DNA from: Bacteroidota bacterium
GTDB taxonomy: Bacteria > Bacteroidota > Bacteroidia > Bacteroidales > Tenuifilaceae
Direction: 5' to 3'
Assembly: GCA_023406715.1 (NCBI GenBank)
Contig: JAEXVC010000061.1
Coordinates: forward strand, 1 to 9,817
Length of the DNA stretch: 9,817 bases
The position numbers and the translations under genes are program-made. Shown here piece after piece: positions 1 to 6,101 of the stretch. Under the pieces are notes generated by a model that was given only the letters and a program-made list of their open reading frames with translations, ran no database searches and was not told the DNA's origin. Positions within the stretch are counted from its first letter, which is position 1; each line of letters starts with the position of its first letter.

Positions 1-53
1 AGAGCACCTGCCTTACAAGCAGGGGGTCACAGGTTCGATCCCTGTAGCTCCCA
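1..53 (+). tRNA. tRNA-Val (anticodon TAC), 5' part cut off by the window edge
   Basis: The visible part starts in the 3' side of the D arm. The anticodon arm has stem CCTGC/GCAGG around the loop CTTACAA, which gives anticodon TAC and so valine. The variable loop GGGTC, T stem ACAGG/CCTGT with loop TTCGATC (29-45), 3' acceptor strand AGCTCCC (46-52) and discriminator A (53) follow. No CCA is encoded (the next bases are CAA), as is usual in Bacteroidota. The missing 5' acceptor strand should read GGGAGCT. It is followed after 11 bases by a terminator. The anticodon assignment is clear, and only the 5' half cannot be seen. Confidence 0.93.
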
Positions 54-101
54 CAAAGAAACGACCCCGCGGATGCGGGGTTTTTTGTTATGTGCCATAC
101 C
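24..101 (+). repeat. Direct repeat, copy 1: tRNA 3' end + terminator + first codons of the GIY-YIG gene
   Basis: This stretch matches 371-449 with only a few substitutions and one single-base indel in the terminator. It covers the tRNA-Val variable loop, T arm, acceptor strand, spacer CACAAAGAAACGACCCCGCG, terminator and the codons for Met-Cys-His-Thr of the nuclease gene. This copy is continuous with the functional tRNA and is therefore the likely original. Confidence 0.9.
65..86 (+). terminator. Rho-independent terminator of the tRNA-Val unit
   Basis: The stem CCCCGC (65-70) pairs with GCGGGG (75-80) around a GGAT loop and is followed at once by six T residues (81-86). An A-T pair extends the stem by one. 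It is a compact GC-rich hairpin plus T run, and ends only three bases before the start codon of the next gene. Confidence 0.88.
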
Positions 102-335
102 TACATTTTATACTCTGCAACACTAGACCGCTATTACGTTGGTTCTACCCGCGACGAATTGGCGGAGCGGTTACGCCGTCACAATACCCACCATAAAGGC
201 TTTACAGGAAAAGTTTCGGACTGGGCGTTAGTCTACTCTGAGCCATTCGATACGTTCGAGGCAGCCTATGCCCTAGAGCGTCAAATCAAGAGTTGGAAGA
301 GCCGAAAGAAGATAGCGGAGCTCATAGGCATTTAG
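90..335 (+). CDS. Small GIY-YIG family endonuclease-domain protein (81 aa)
   Basis: This is a stand-alone GIY-YIG nuclease domain of the UvrC-N/URI-like type. Tyr5-Ile-Leu and Tyr16-Val-Gly form the two halves of the signature motif. A basic helix follows with Arg26, Arg29, Arg30 and the His31-Asn32 pair, then the likely metal-binding catalytic Glu63 in ALERQIKSWK, and a lysine-rich C-terminus. The length is normal for single-domain members in Bacteroidota. The biological substrate of these proteins is not established. The only in-frame ATG lies three bases after the T run of the tRNA terminator, so no normal promoter fits between them. G+C is about 49% by my count, higher than in the neighbouring genes, which suggests transfer. 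The gene lies between two tRNA-tail repeats and its stop codon is about 13 bases before recognisable tRNA-like sequence. Confidence 0.88.
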   Translation: MCHTYILYSATLDRYYVGSTRDELAERLRRHNTHHKGFTGKVSDWALVYSEPFDTFEAAYALERQIKSWKSRKKIAELIGI

Positions 336-400
336 CCTAGCAGACTCAGAGCATCCCGATGCAATCGGGAGGGTCCCAGGTTCAATCCCTGTAGCTCCCA
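336..400 (+). pseudogene. Degenerate tRNA-like remnant (tRNA 3' half behind a hairpin)
   Basis: From 348 (AGAGCA) onward the sequence follows the layout of tRNA-Val at 1-53: anticodon-arm position, variable loop GGGTC, T arm and the same acceptor strand AGCTCCC plus A (393-400). It lacks a 5' acceptor strand, because that position is taken by the end of the nuclease gene. The D stem does not pair, and the T stem CCAGG/CCTGT has one mismatch. The anticodon arm is a different sequence from that of tRNA-Val. Read as an anticodon loop (ATGCAAT) it would give GCA (Cys), but without an acceptor stem a working tRNA is very unlikely. I treat it as a tRNA-tail mimic or remnant. Confidence 0.75.
354..370. 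repeat. Perfect 7-bp inverted repeat at the anticodon-arm position
   Basis: TCCCGAT (354-360) and ATCGGGA (364-370) form a perfect 7-bp stem around the loop GCA. The stem is longer than a tRNA anticodon stem. It resembles the REP-like TCCCGAT...ATCGGGA hairpins I recall as frequent in Bacteroidota genomes, so it may be a REP-type element joined to a tRNA tail and not a diverged anticodon arm. Confidence 0.7.
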
Positions 401-449
401 CAAAGAAACGACCCCGCGGAAGCGGGGTCGTTTTGTTATGTGTCATACC
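371..449 (+). repeat. Direct repeat, copy 2: tRNA 3' tail + terminator + relic of the GIY-YIG start
   Basis: This is the second copy of 24-101. After the terminator it continues into ATGTGTCATACC, the same Met-Cys-His-Thr start as the nuclease gene. That frame then reads Asn-Leu-Ile-Phe and stops at 463-465. The similarity ends at CATACC in both copies, so the two breakpoints are well defined. Confidence 0.9.
408..434. terminator. Terminator hairpin in repeat copy 2, possibly bidirectional (also serving folC)
   Basis: ACGACCCCGC (408-417) and GCGGGGTCGT (422-431) form a perfect 10-bp stem around GGAA, followed by a short T run (431-434). On the minus strand the same hairpin is followed by TTTCTTTG. 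It could therefore also stop folC transcription, whose stop codon lies about 75 bases away. Its stem is longer than in copy 1, where the distal bases have changed to a plain T run. Confidence 0.7.
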
Positions 450-507
450 AATTTAATATTCTAAAATGCTGATTTGAGTTAGATGTTGTTTATTTCTAAA
501 TGTACTT

Positions 508-1788
508 TTATACCACCTCAGCCACCACAAAAGTGCTTCCACCAACAAAAATTAAATCATCGATTTCTGCATTGTTCTTAGCGCTTACTAGTGCTTCGTT
601 TATTGTCATGTAAGTATTTCCTTTTAACCCAAAGTTCAATGCTCTTTGTTGAAGTTCATTCTGGTCGAGCGCTCTAGGAATTGAGGCTTTTGTAAAGTAG
701 TAAGTGGCATCTTTGGGAAGTAGCGCTAGCATCCCATCAATATTTTTATCGCCAACCATTCCAATAACCATATGCAGTTGTTTGTGTGGAATACGGTTAA
801 TTTGCTCCAGAACTTGTGTTATTCCATCAACATTATGGCCAGTATCACAGAATACCTTTGGTGAATCCTGCAATTTCTGCCAGCGTCCCATTAATCCTGT
901 TGTTTTTTGCACGGATTTTAGTCCTGCTGCAACATTATCTCTTGAAATGCTCAATCCGATTTTATTAAGAATATCAACGGAAGCTATTACTCCTGCAAGA
1001 TTAAACTTTTGGTACGAGCCCATTAAATCTAAATCCCAAGTACTTGCAAAACCTTGGTGGTTTATGGTGATTGATTGGAATGTGTCGGAATATTCAATCT
1101 TTTCAACCTTATATTGTTGTTCGGCAAATATTAAATCCGATTTTGTTTCTTTAGCTTTATCAGTAAACACCTGCGAAACTTGTGGTTGAAGTTGGCTTAC
1201 AACAACAGGCACTCCATTTTTGATTACTCCTGCCTTCTCATAGGCAATTTTTGGTAAAGTATCGCCAAGCAAATCGGTGTGGTCTAATCCAATATTTGTA
1301 ATAACCGAAAGGAGAGGAGTTATGATATTGGTAGAGTCCAATCTTCCACCTAATCCTACTTCAACTACTGCAATATCAATCTTTTCTTTTGCAAAGTAAT
1401 CGAATGCAAGGGCAACGGTCATCTCAAAAAATGAGGGTTTGACCTGTTCGAAAAGGGATTTATGCTTGGCAACAAAATCAATTACTTCGTTTTCGGGAAT
1501 CATCTCACCGTTAATTCTAATTCGTTCCCTAAAATCCTTTAAATGCGGCGATGTGTAAAGTCCAACCTTGTAACCTGTGCTTTGAAGGATTGATGCGAGC
1601 ATATGCGACGTGCTTCCCTTACCATTTGTACCAGCAATATGGATGGATTTAAACTGCCTGTGTGGATGTTTAAAGTATTCATCGAGTTGAAGGGTGTTTC
1701 CTAAATCAGCTTTGTATGCGGCCTTTCCTATTCGCTGAAACATTGGTAACTGCGAGAATAGGTAGTTGAGTGTTTCCTGGTAGTTCAT
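508..1788 (-). CDS. folC: Folylpolyglutamate synthase / dihydrofolate synthase (426 aa)
   Basis: It adds glutamate to folates, and in many bacteria also joins dihydropteroate and glutamate, using ATP in the cytoplasm. It is a Mur-ligase-type enzyme. The P-loop GTNGKGS is at residues 53-59, the FolC signature GLGGRLDSTN at 145-154, the ITNIGLDH segment ends at His170, and EKAGVIK has Lys185 at the position of the carbamylated lysine of this family. In the C-terminal domain, CDTGHN and MVGDKN follow, and the protein ends in the usual GGSTFVVAE-type strand. The length is normal. The ATG at 1788 gives the expected N-terminal helix (QETLNYLFSQLPMFQRIG), and no clear Shine-Dalgarno precedes it. The gene stands alone on the minus strand. 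Whether it has both activities cannot be told from sequence alone. Confidence 0.95.
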   Translation of the reverse strand: MNYQETLNYLFSQLPMFQRIGKAAYKADLGNTLQLDEYFKHPHRQFKSIHIAGTNGKGSTSHMLASILQSTGYKVGLYTSPHLKDFRERIRINGEMIPENEVIDFVAKHKSLFEQVKPSFFEMTVALAFDYFAKEKIDIAVVEVGLGGRLDSTNIITPLLSVITNIGLDHTDLLGDTLPKIAYEKAGVIKNGVPVVVSQLQPQVSQVFTDKAKETKSDLIFAEQQYKVEKIEYSDTFQSITINHQGFASTWDLDLMGSYQKFNLAGVIASVDILNKIGLSISRDNVAAGLKSVQKTTGLMGRWQKLQDSPKVFCDTGHNVDGITQVLEQINRIPHKQLHMVIGMVGDKNIDGMLALLPKDATYYFTKASIPRALDQNELQQRALNFGLKGNTYMTINEALVSAKNNAEIDDLIFVGGSTFVVAEVV

Positions 1789-1901
1789 TGCTTTAAATTT
1801 GCTGCAAGTTTAGCGATTTTTTGCTTGAAGTAGGTTGTGTCCAGAAAACACTTTTTAATCACGAACCGAACATCACTGGTCAATGATGCTTTTTGAATAA
1901 C

Positions 1902-1909
1902 CAAAATTA
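1902..1909 (-). promoter_or_regulatory. Candidate -7 promoter element for folC
   Basis: Read on the minus strand the sequence is TAATTTTG, a full match to the Bacteroidota -7 consensus TAnnTTTG, about 115 bases before the folC start. A TTTG further upstream (complement of 1924-1927) is only 14 bases away, closer than the usual spacing, so the -33 element is doubtful. Confidence 0.35.
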
Positions 1910-1998
1910 ACCATTTGTAAGCACAAATTTTCTGGTATTTCGGAATAATTAGGTGCCTTTTTTGTTATATTTATAAGATAATTCTAAAGATTTGACTT

Positions 1999-3327
1999 AT
2001 GGCTACTAAGAAACCCAAGAAGATTTTTGTGTTGGATACCAATGTTATTTTGCACGATTTTCATTGCATTTACAACTTTGAGGAGAACGACATTGTGATT
2101 CCGATTGTTGCGCTGGAGGAGTTAGACCATTTCAAGAAGGGCAACGAGATGATTAATTACCATGCCCGAGAGTTTGTTAGAGAACTTGATAAAATTGCAG
2201 GCGACAAGCTTTTTAACGGGGGAATTCAGCTGGGGAAGGATTTAGGAAAGCTTAGAATTGAAACAGGTAAGCCTTTCTCTGATGCGATGAATGAATCGTT
2301 TGCCGAGAAAAGTCCCGACCACAGAATTCTTGCCATTACTCATTATTTAGCAAAGAATAACGCAGATAGACCTGTAATCCTCGTTACCAAGGATATCAAC
2401 CTTAGAATGAAAGCAAAATCGTTGGGTATTGTTGCTCAGGATTACCTTTCCGATAAAGTTCAAGACGTTGATTCGCTTAAGAAAGAGGTTGAAACTGTTG
2501 AAGGGCTTAGCGATTCCGATATCCAAAAAATGTACGATGTACACGAAGGCTTAAAAGCCAAGGATATCAAGTTAAAGCCCTATGCAAATCAATACTACAT
2601 CCTTAAAGGGAATAAATCTAGCGCACTAGCGCGTTTCGATAAGGTTACTGCAAAACTCGATAGGGTTGAGAAAACTCGTGCATACGGTATTGAGCCTCGA
2701 AATTCAGAGCAAGCCTTCGCTTTCGATGCTCTTTTGCGTCCCGATATTCAGCTCGTTGCATTAACAGGTAAAGCAGGAACAGGTAAAACCTTGCTTGCGC
2801 TTGCCGCAGCTTTACATCAGGAGGATAAGTTTGACCAAATTTTGTTGGCAAGGCCAATTGTTGCCTTGTCGAACCGTGATATTGGTTTCCTTCCTGGTGA
2901 TATAAATGATAAAATTGGGCCTTACATGCAACCACTGTTCGATAATCTTACAGTAATTAAGAATAAGTTTAAATCGACTAGCAAGGATTACATGCATATT
3001 GAGGAGATGTTGCGTACCGAGAAGTTGGTTATTACTCCACTTGCATATATTCGTGGTAGGAGTTTATCAAATGTATTCTTTATTGTGGATGAGGCTCAGA
3101 ACCTAACTCCTCACGAGATTAAGACTATTATTACTAGAGCAGGCGAGGGTACAAAGATTATTTTCACTGGCGATATTCATCAGATTGACCATCCTTACTT
3201 GGATATGAAATCGAACGGATTAACCCACCTAACCGATAAGATGCACGGACAGGAGTTGTTTGCGCATGTTAATTTGGTTAAGGGTGAGCGTAGCTACTTG
3301 GCCGAGTTAGCTAGCGATTTACTATAA
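1999..3327 (+). CDS. PIN-PhoH protein: RNase-like PIN domain fused to a PhoH ATPase (442 aa)
   Basis: This is a two-domain cytoplasmic protein of the PhoH2/YlaK type. The N-terminal PIN domain (about 6-150) has the acidic residues expected of this metal-dependent RNase fold: Asp13 in VLDTNVI, Glu40/41 in VALEEL, Asp107 in DHRIL and Asp132 in VTKDINL. The C-terminal PhoH ATPase (about 235-440) has Walker A GKAGTGKT at 257-264, the conserved ARPIV and GFLPGD segments, Walker B FIVDEAQ at 361-367, and GDIHQID at 391-397. PhoH2 proteins from mycobacteria have been described as RNA helicases with RNase activity, so a role in RNA unwinding or decay is inferred here. About 210 bp separate it from the divergent folC. 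A large hairpin follows the stop, so it is probably its own transcription unit. The link to phosphate in the family name is historical. Confidence 0.93.
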   Translation: MATKKPKKIFVLDTNVILHDFHCIYNFEENDIVIPIVALEELDHFKKGNEMINYHAREFVRELDKIAGDKLFNGGIQLGKDLGKLRIETGKPFSDAMNESFAEKSPDHRILAITHYLAKNNADRPVILVTKDINLRMKAKSLGIVAQDYLSDKVQDVDSLKKEVETVEGLSDSDIQKMYDVHEGLKAKDIKLKPYANQYYILKGNKSSALARFDKVTAKLDRVEKTRAYGIEPRNSEQAFAFDALLRPDIQLVALTGKAGTGKTLLALAAALHQEDKFDQILLARPIVALSNRDIGFLPGDINDKIGPYMQPLFDNLTVIKNKFKSTSKDYMHIEEMLRTEKLVITPLAYIRGRSLSNVFFIVDEAQNLTPHEIKTIITRAGEGTKIIFTGDIHQIDHPYLDMKSNGLTHLTDKMHGQELFAHVNLVKGERSYLAELASDLL

Positions 3328-3352
3328 CGCAGCTTGAATGAAAATATAGGGA

Positions 3353-3415
3353 ACCATTTGAAACGTAGTGAGGAATCTCATCAACATTTGAGATTCTTTG
3401 CTGCGTTAAAATGGT
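3353..3415. terminator. Large imperfect hairpin between phoH and sixA (likely terminator or RNA structure)
   Basis: Three paired blocks stack. ACCATTT (3353-3359) pairs with AAATGGT (3409-3415). AACGTAG (3362-3368) pairs with CTGCGTT (3401-3407) with one wobble. GAATCTCA (3373-3380) pairs perfectly with TGAGATTC (3389-3396) around an 8-base loop. The T run after the inner stem is only TTTG, so intrinsic termination is plausible but not textbook. The right arm touches the candidate sixA promoter. Confidence 0.6.
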
Positions 3416-3422
3416 AATTTTG
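3415..3422 (+). promoter_or_regulatory. Candidate -7 promoter element for the sixA-ppk1-ppx unit
   Basis: TAATTTTG is a full match to TAnnTTTG and lies 24 bases before the sixA ATG. TTTG motifs upstream sit at 14 and 24 bases distance, neither ideal for a -33 element. Its first base is also the last base of the hairpin described at 3353-3415. Confidence 0.45.
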
Positions 3423-3445
3423 TATATACTAATAAATTAGAAGTT

Positions 3446-3940
3446 ATGCGCAGAGAACTTTTTATTCTTCGGCACGCAAAATCGTCGTGGAGCGAGGTTG
3501 ACAAGAGCGACAAGGATAGGGCGCTTAAGCCTAAAGGGATAAAGGATATTGCAAACCTTACTAAAGCAGTTAAGGATACTGTAAAAAATCTCGATTTAAT
3601 TGTTACAAGTCCTGCCAACAGGGCTGTTCATACATCAGTGCTATTTGCCGAGGGTATTGGTTTCCCTATGGAAAAAATATTGATGAATAAAAAGATTTAT
3701 GATGCTGATGAGGCAATGATTCAGGAGGTAATATCCAATCAACCTGCCGATATCAAAAGTTTGATGATAGTTGGGCACAATCCAACGCTATCGTACTTTG
3801 TGAATGGCTTTTTGCCCGAGCCAATCTTTGAACTACCCACATCGGGCTTTGTATGCCTATACTTCGATACAGCTGATTGGGCGAGCATTAATAAATCATC
3901 ACTAGTAGAGTTCAACACAAACTTTATACTTACCGAATAG
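3446..3940 (+). CDS. sixA: SixA-like phosphohistidine phosphatase, histidine phosphatase family (164 aa)
   Basis: It is a small histidine-phosphatase (phosphoglycerate mutase-like) enzyme without the extra domains of larger members. The catalytic pocket is visible: Arg9-His10 in ILRHAKSSW, where His10 is the phospho-acceptor, Arg59 in TSPANRAVHT, and His111 in IVGHNPTLS. The RHAKS form of the motif and the length are typical of SixA proteins, which remove phosphate from phosphohistidine in signalling proteins in E. coli. The start at 3446 gives an N-terminus that leads straight into the first beta strand. The gene is the first of three on the same strand and is followed by ppk1 after 79 bases. 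Its true substrate is unknown; a role near polyphosphate kinase, which works through phosphohistidine, is only suggested by position. Confidence 0.9.
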   Translation: MRRELFILRHAKSSWSEVDKSDKDRALKPKGIKDIANLTKAVKDTVKNLDLIVTSPANRAVHTSVLFAEGIGFPMEKILMNKKIYDADEAMIQEVISNQPADIKSLMIVGHNPTLSYFVNGFLPEPIFELPTSGFVCLYFDTADWASINKSSLVEFNTNFILTE

Positions 3941-3981
3941 AAAATTAACAATTTGATAATACTTTAATAATAAGTAAATTG

Positions 3982-4010
3982 TAAAGGAATTCTACCTTTA
4001 AAGGTTAGAA
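3982..4010. promoter_or_regulatory. Overlapping dyads just before the ppk1 start (candidate operator or leader structure)
   Basis: A 12-base perfect palindrome, ACCTTTAAAGGT (3994-4005), is flanked by TTCTA (3990-3994) and TAGAA (4006-4010), giving a near-perfect dyad with a one-base bulge. The central CCTTTA (3995-4000) can also pair with an upstream TAAAGG (3982-3987) across a 7-base loop, so two exclusive pairings exist. The site ends nine bases before the ppk1 ATG, where ribosomes must load. No regulator can be named. Confidence 0.45.
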
Positions 4011-4019
4011 CTATTTAAT

Positions 4020-6101
4020 ATGGCAAAGAATATTCAATTAGTAAACAGGGAGTTAAGTTGGCTATCGTTCAACGGTAGGGTATTGCAGGAAGCTGAAAAT
4101 CCTGACGTACCAGTTATTGAACGATTGAAGTTTCTTGGTATTTTTTCCAATAACTTGGATGAGTTTTTTCGGATTAGAGTGGCCACTCAGCGTCGATTAT
4201 TGGTTGTTGAAAAAGGTGCTAAAAAGATAATGGGTCAGAATCCCCGTAAGATTCTTGAGAAGATTCAGCGCATTGTTATTTCGTATCAGGCTAAGTTCGA
4301 TTTAATTTTTGCCGACATTATTAAGGAACTAAAAAAAGAAAATATATATCTAATTGACGAGAAATGTTTGCAGCCAAGTCAGACTGAGTATCTCCGTAAT
4401 TATTTTAAAAAGCATATATCAACACACCTTGCTCCAATAATGCTCAAGGGTTTGGAGCATTTCCCTGAACTGGTTGACCAATCCATTTACTTGGCAGTTA
4501 AGTTGTCGTTCAAGAAAAATAAAGATGTTAAGGAGTACTCGCTTATCGAAATACCCACAAGGCTGATATCGCGCTTTATTCTGCTCCCTAAAAAAGACGA
4601 CAAGCACCATATTATTTTACTTGATGATGTTATAAGGCTTTGCCTTGATGAAGTTTATAGCATTTTTCCTTACGACCATTTTGAGGCCTACACCATAAAA
4701 ATTACCCGCGATGCCGAGATTGACGTGGATAACGATATCTCTGAGAGTTTGCTCGAAAAAATATCTAAAGGTGTAAAGAATAGAAAGAAAGGCGAACCTG
4801 TAAGGTTTGTGTACGACTCCAAAATTCCCGCCGATATGTTTGAGTATTTAACCAAGGCAATGGATTTGGACGAGGACGATTTTGGAATTCCCGGTGGTCG
4901 TTACCATAACTTTAGGGACTTTATAAAATTTCCCGATTTTTCGAACACAAAGTTGGTTAACGAGCCATTACCACCAATTCCTATAACCGAACTTGAAGAA
5001 TCGAAAAGCATACTAGCGGTTATTGCCAAGCACGATGTGATGCTCCATTACCCTTTTCATAACTTCACCTATTACATAAAGATGCTTAGGGAAGCGGCAA
5101 TCGACCCTAAAGTTAAATCTATACAGATAACACTTTACAGGGTTGCTGCGGAATCAAGGGTGGTTCACGCCTTAATGAATGCTGCGCTAAATGGTAAAAA
5201 GGTGACCGCTATCGTGGAATTAAGAGCTCGTTTTGACGAGAATTCAAATATTTACTGGTCTAAGCAAATGCAGGAGGCCGGAGTTAATGTAATTTTTGGG
5301 ATTCCGGGTTTAAAAATCCACAGTAAAATGACCCTGATATCAAGGGAGGAGGGTAGAAAAGAGGTTAAGTATGCCACTGTAAGCACTGGGAATTTTCACG
5401 AGGGAAATGCTAATTTGTACACCGATGTAAACCTATTTACAGTAAATCCAAAGATTACTTCGGAGATTGAGAAGGTTTTCACTTTCCTTGAGTACAACTA
5501 CCGTACATTCAACTATAAGCATCTTTTGGTATCGCCTGTAAATATGAGGCGTAAGCTATACACGTTGATTGAGACTGAAATGGAGAACGCCGCTAAGGGA
5601 ATACCTGCATACATCCATTGCAAAATCAACAACTTGGTTGATGAGGAGATGATTCATAAATTCTATCAGGCTAGTAAGGCTGGTGTAGAAATAAAACTGG
5701 TGGTTCGTGGTATATGCTCTTTAGTACCAGGAATTAAAGGATTAAGCGAGAATATTGAGGTGTACGGAATTGTTGACCGTTTCCTTGAGCATTGTAGAAT
5801 ATTCCTATTCGCCAACGGCGGCGATGAGCTTTGCTTCATATCATCGGCTGACTGGATGACCCGTAACCTTGATTATAGAGTTGAAGTTGCTGCTCCAATC
5901 TACGATAAGAAGTTGAAGGCCGAAATGCGCACTGTGGTTGATTATGCTCTCAGAGATAACATTAAATCGAGAATTATTAACCATAAGCAAAATAATCATT
6001 TTAAATTTAGAGGCGAGAACGAGGAGGTTTTTCGTTCCCAAATAGAACTTTATAAATACTATAAGCAGAGGGAATTAGGAAAGGAAAAGGCTAATGATTA
6101 A
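4020..6101 (+). CDS. ppk1: Polyphosphate kinase 1 (693 aa)
   Basis: It reversibly transfers the gamma phosphate of ATP to a growing inorganic polyphosphate chain. The order of domains fits PPK1: N domain with NRELSWLSFNGRVL at 9-22 and SNNLDEFFRIRV at 43-54 (Asn45 of the ATP-binding site), head domain, then two phospholipase-D-like catalytic domains. The autophosphorylated histidine is His434 in LKIHSKM, and the second conserved histidine is His591 in FLEHCRI, one residue off the E. coli numbers 435 and 592. Arg374 in TLYRVA and Arg404 in RARFDE match metal and phosphate ligands. The length is normal and all key residues are present, so the enzyme should be active. The ATG at 4020 directly precedes the conserved N-terminus. 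It lies between sixA (79 bases) and ppx (8-bp overlap), so it is probably co-transcribed and translationally coupled with ppx. Confidence 0.97.
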   Translation: MAKNIQLVNRELSWLSFNGRVLQEAENPDVPVIERLKFLGIFSNNLDEFFRIRVATQRRLLVVEKGAKKIMGQNPRKILEKIQRIVISYQAKFDLIFADIIKELKKENIYLIDEKCLQPSQTEYLRNYFKKHISTHLAPIMLKGLEHFPELVDQSIYLAVKLSFKKNKDVKEYSLIEIPTRLISRFILLPKKDDKHHIILLDDVIRLCLDEVYSIFPYDHFEAYTIKITRDAEIDVDNDISESLLEKISKGVKNRKKGEPVRFVYDSKIPADMFEYLTKAMDLDEDDFGIPGGRYHNFRDFIKFPDFSNTKLVNEPLPPIPITELEESKSILAVIAKHDVMLHYPFHNFTYYIKMLREAAIDPKVKSIQITLYRVAAESRVVHALMNAALNGKKVTAIVELRARFDENSNIYWSKQMQEAGVNVIFGIPGLKIHSKMTLISREEGRKEVKYATVSTGNFHEGNANLYTDVNLFTVNPKITSEIEKVFTFLEYNYRTFNYKHLLVSPVNMRRKLYTLIETEMENAAKGIPAYIHCKINNLVDEEMIHKFYQASKAGVEIKLVVRGICSLVPGIKGLSENIEVYGIVDRFLEHCRIFLFANGGDELCFISSADWMTRNLDYRVEVAAPIYDKKLKAEMRTVVDYALRDNIKSRIINHKQNNHFKFRGENEEVFRSQIELYKYYKQRELGKEKAND

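Noticed and set aside
348..400. A functional tRNA-Cys (GCA) read from the second tRNA-like copy
   Set aside because: There is no 5' acceptor strand pairing with AGCTCCC, the D stem does not pair, and the T stem has a mismatch.
439..465. A second small nuclease gene starting with Met-Cys-His-Thr after repeat copy 2
   Set aside because: The frame stops after eight codons, so it is only the end of the direct repeat.
704..1189. A 161-codon open frame opposite folC
   Set aside because: It lies wholly inside folC, whose protein is a full match to its family; the antisense product has no recognisable motifs.
1875..1898. A terminator-like hairpin in the folC-phoH gap
   Set aside because: CATCA/TGATG is only five pairs with an eight-base loop, and it lies between divergent genes, where no terminator is expected.
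1960..1998. A promoter for phoH (TATATTTA at 1966-1973)
   Set aside because: The last base of the -7 element does not match and no TTG lies at the right distance; AT-rich sequence gives such hits by chance.
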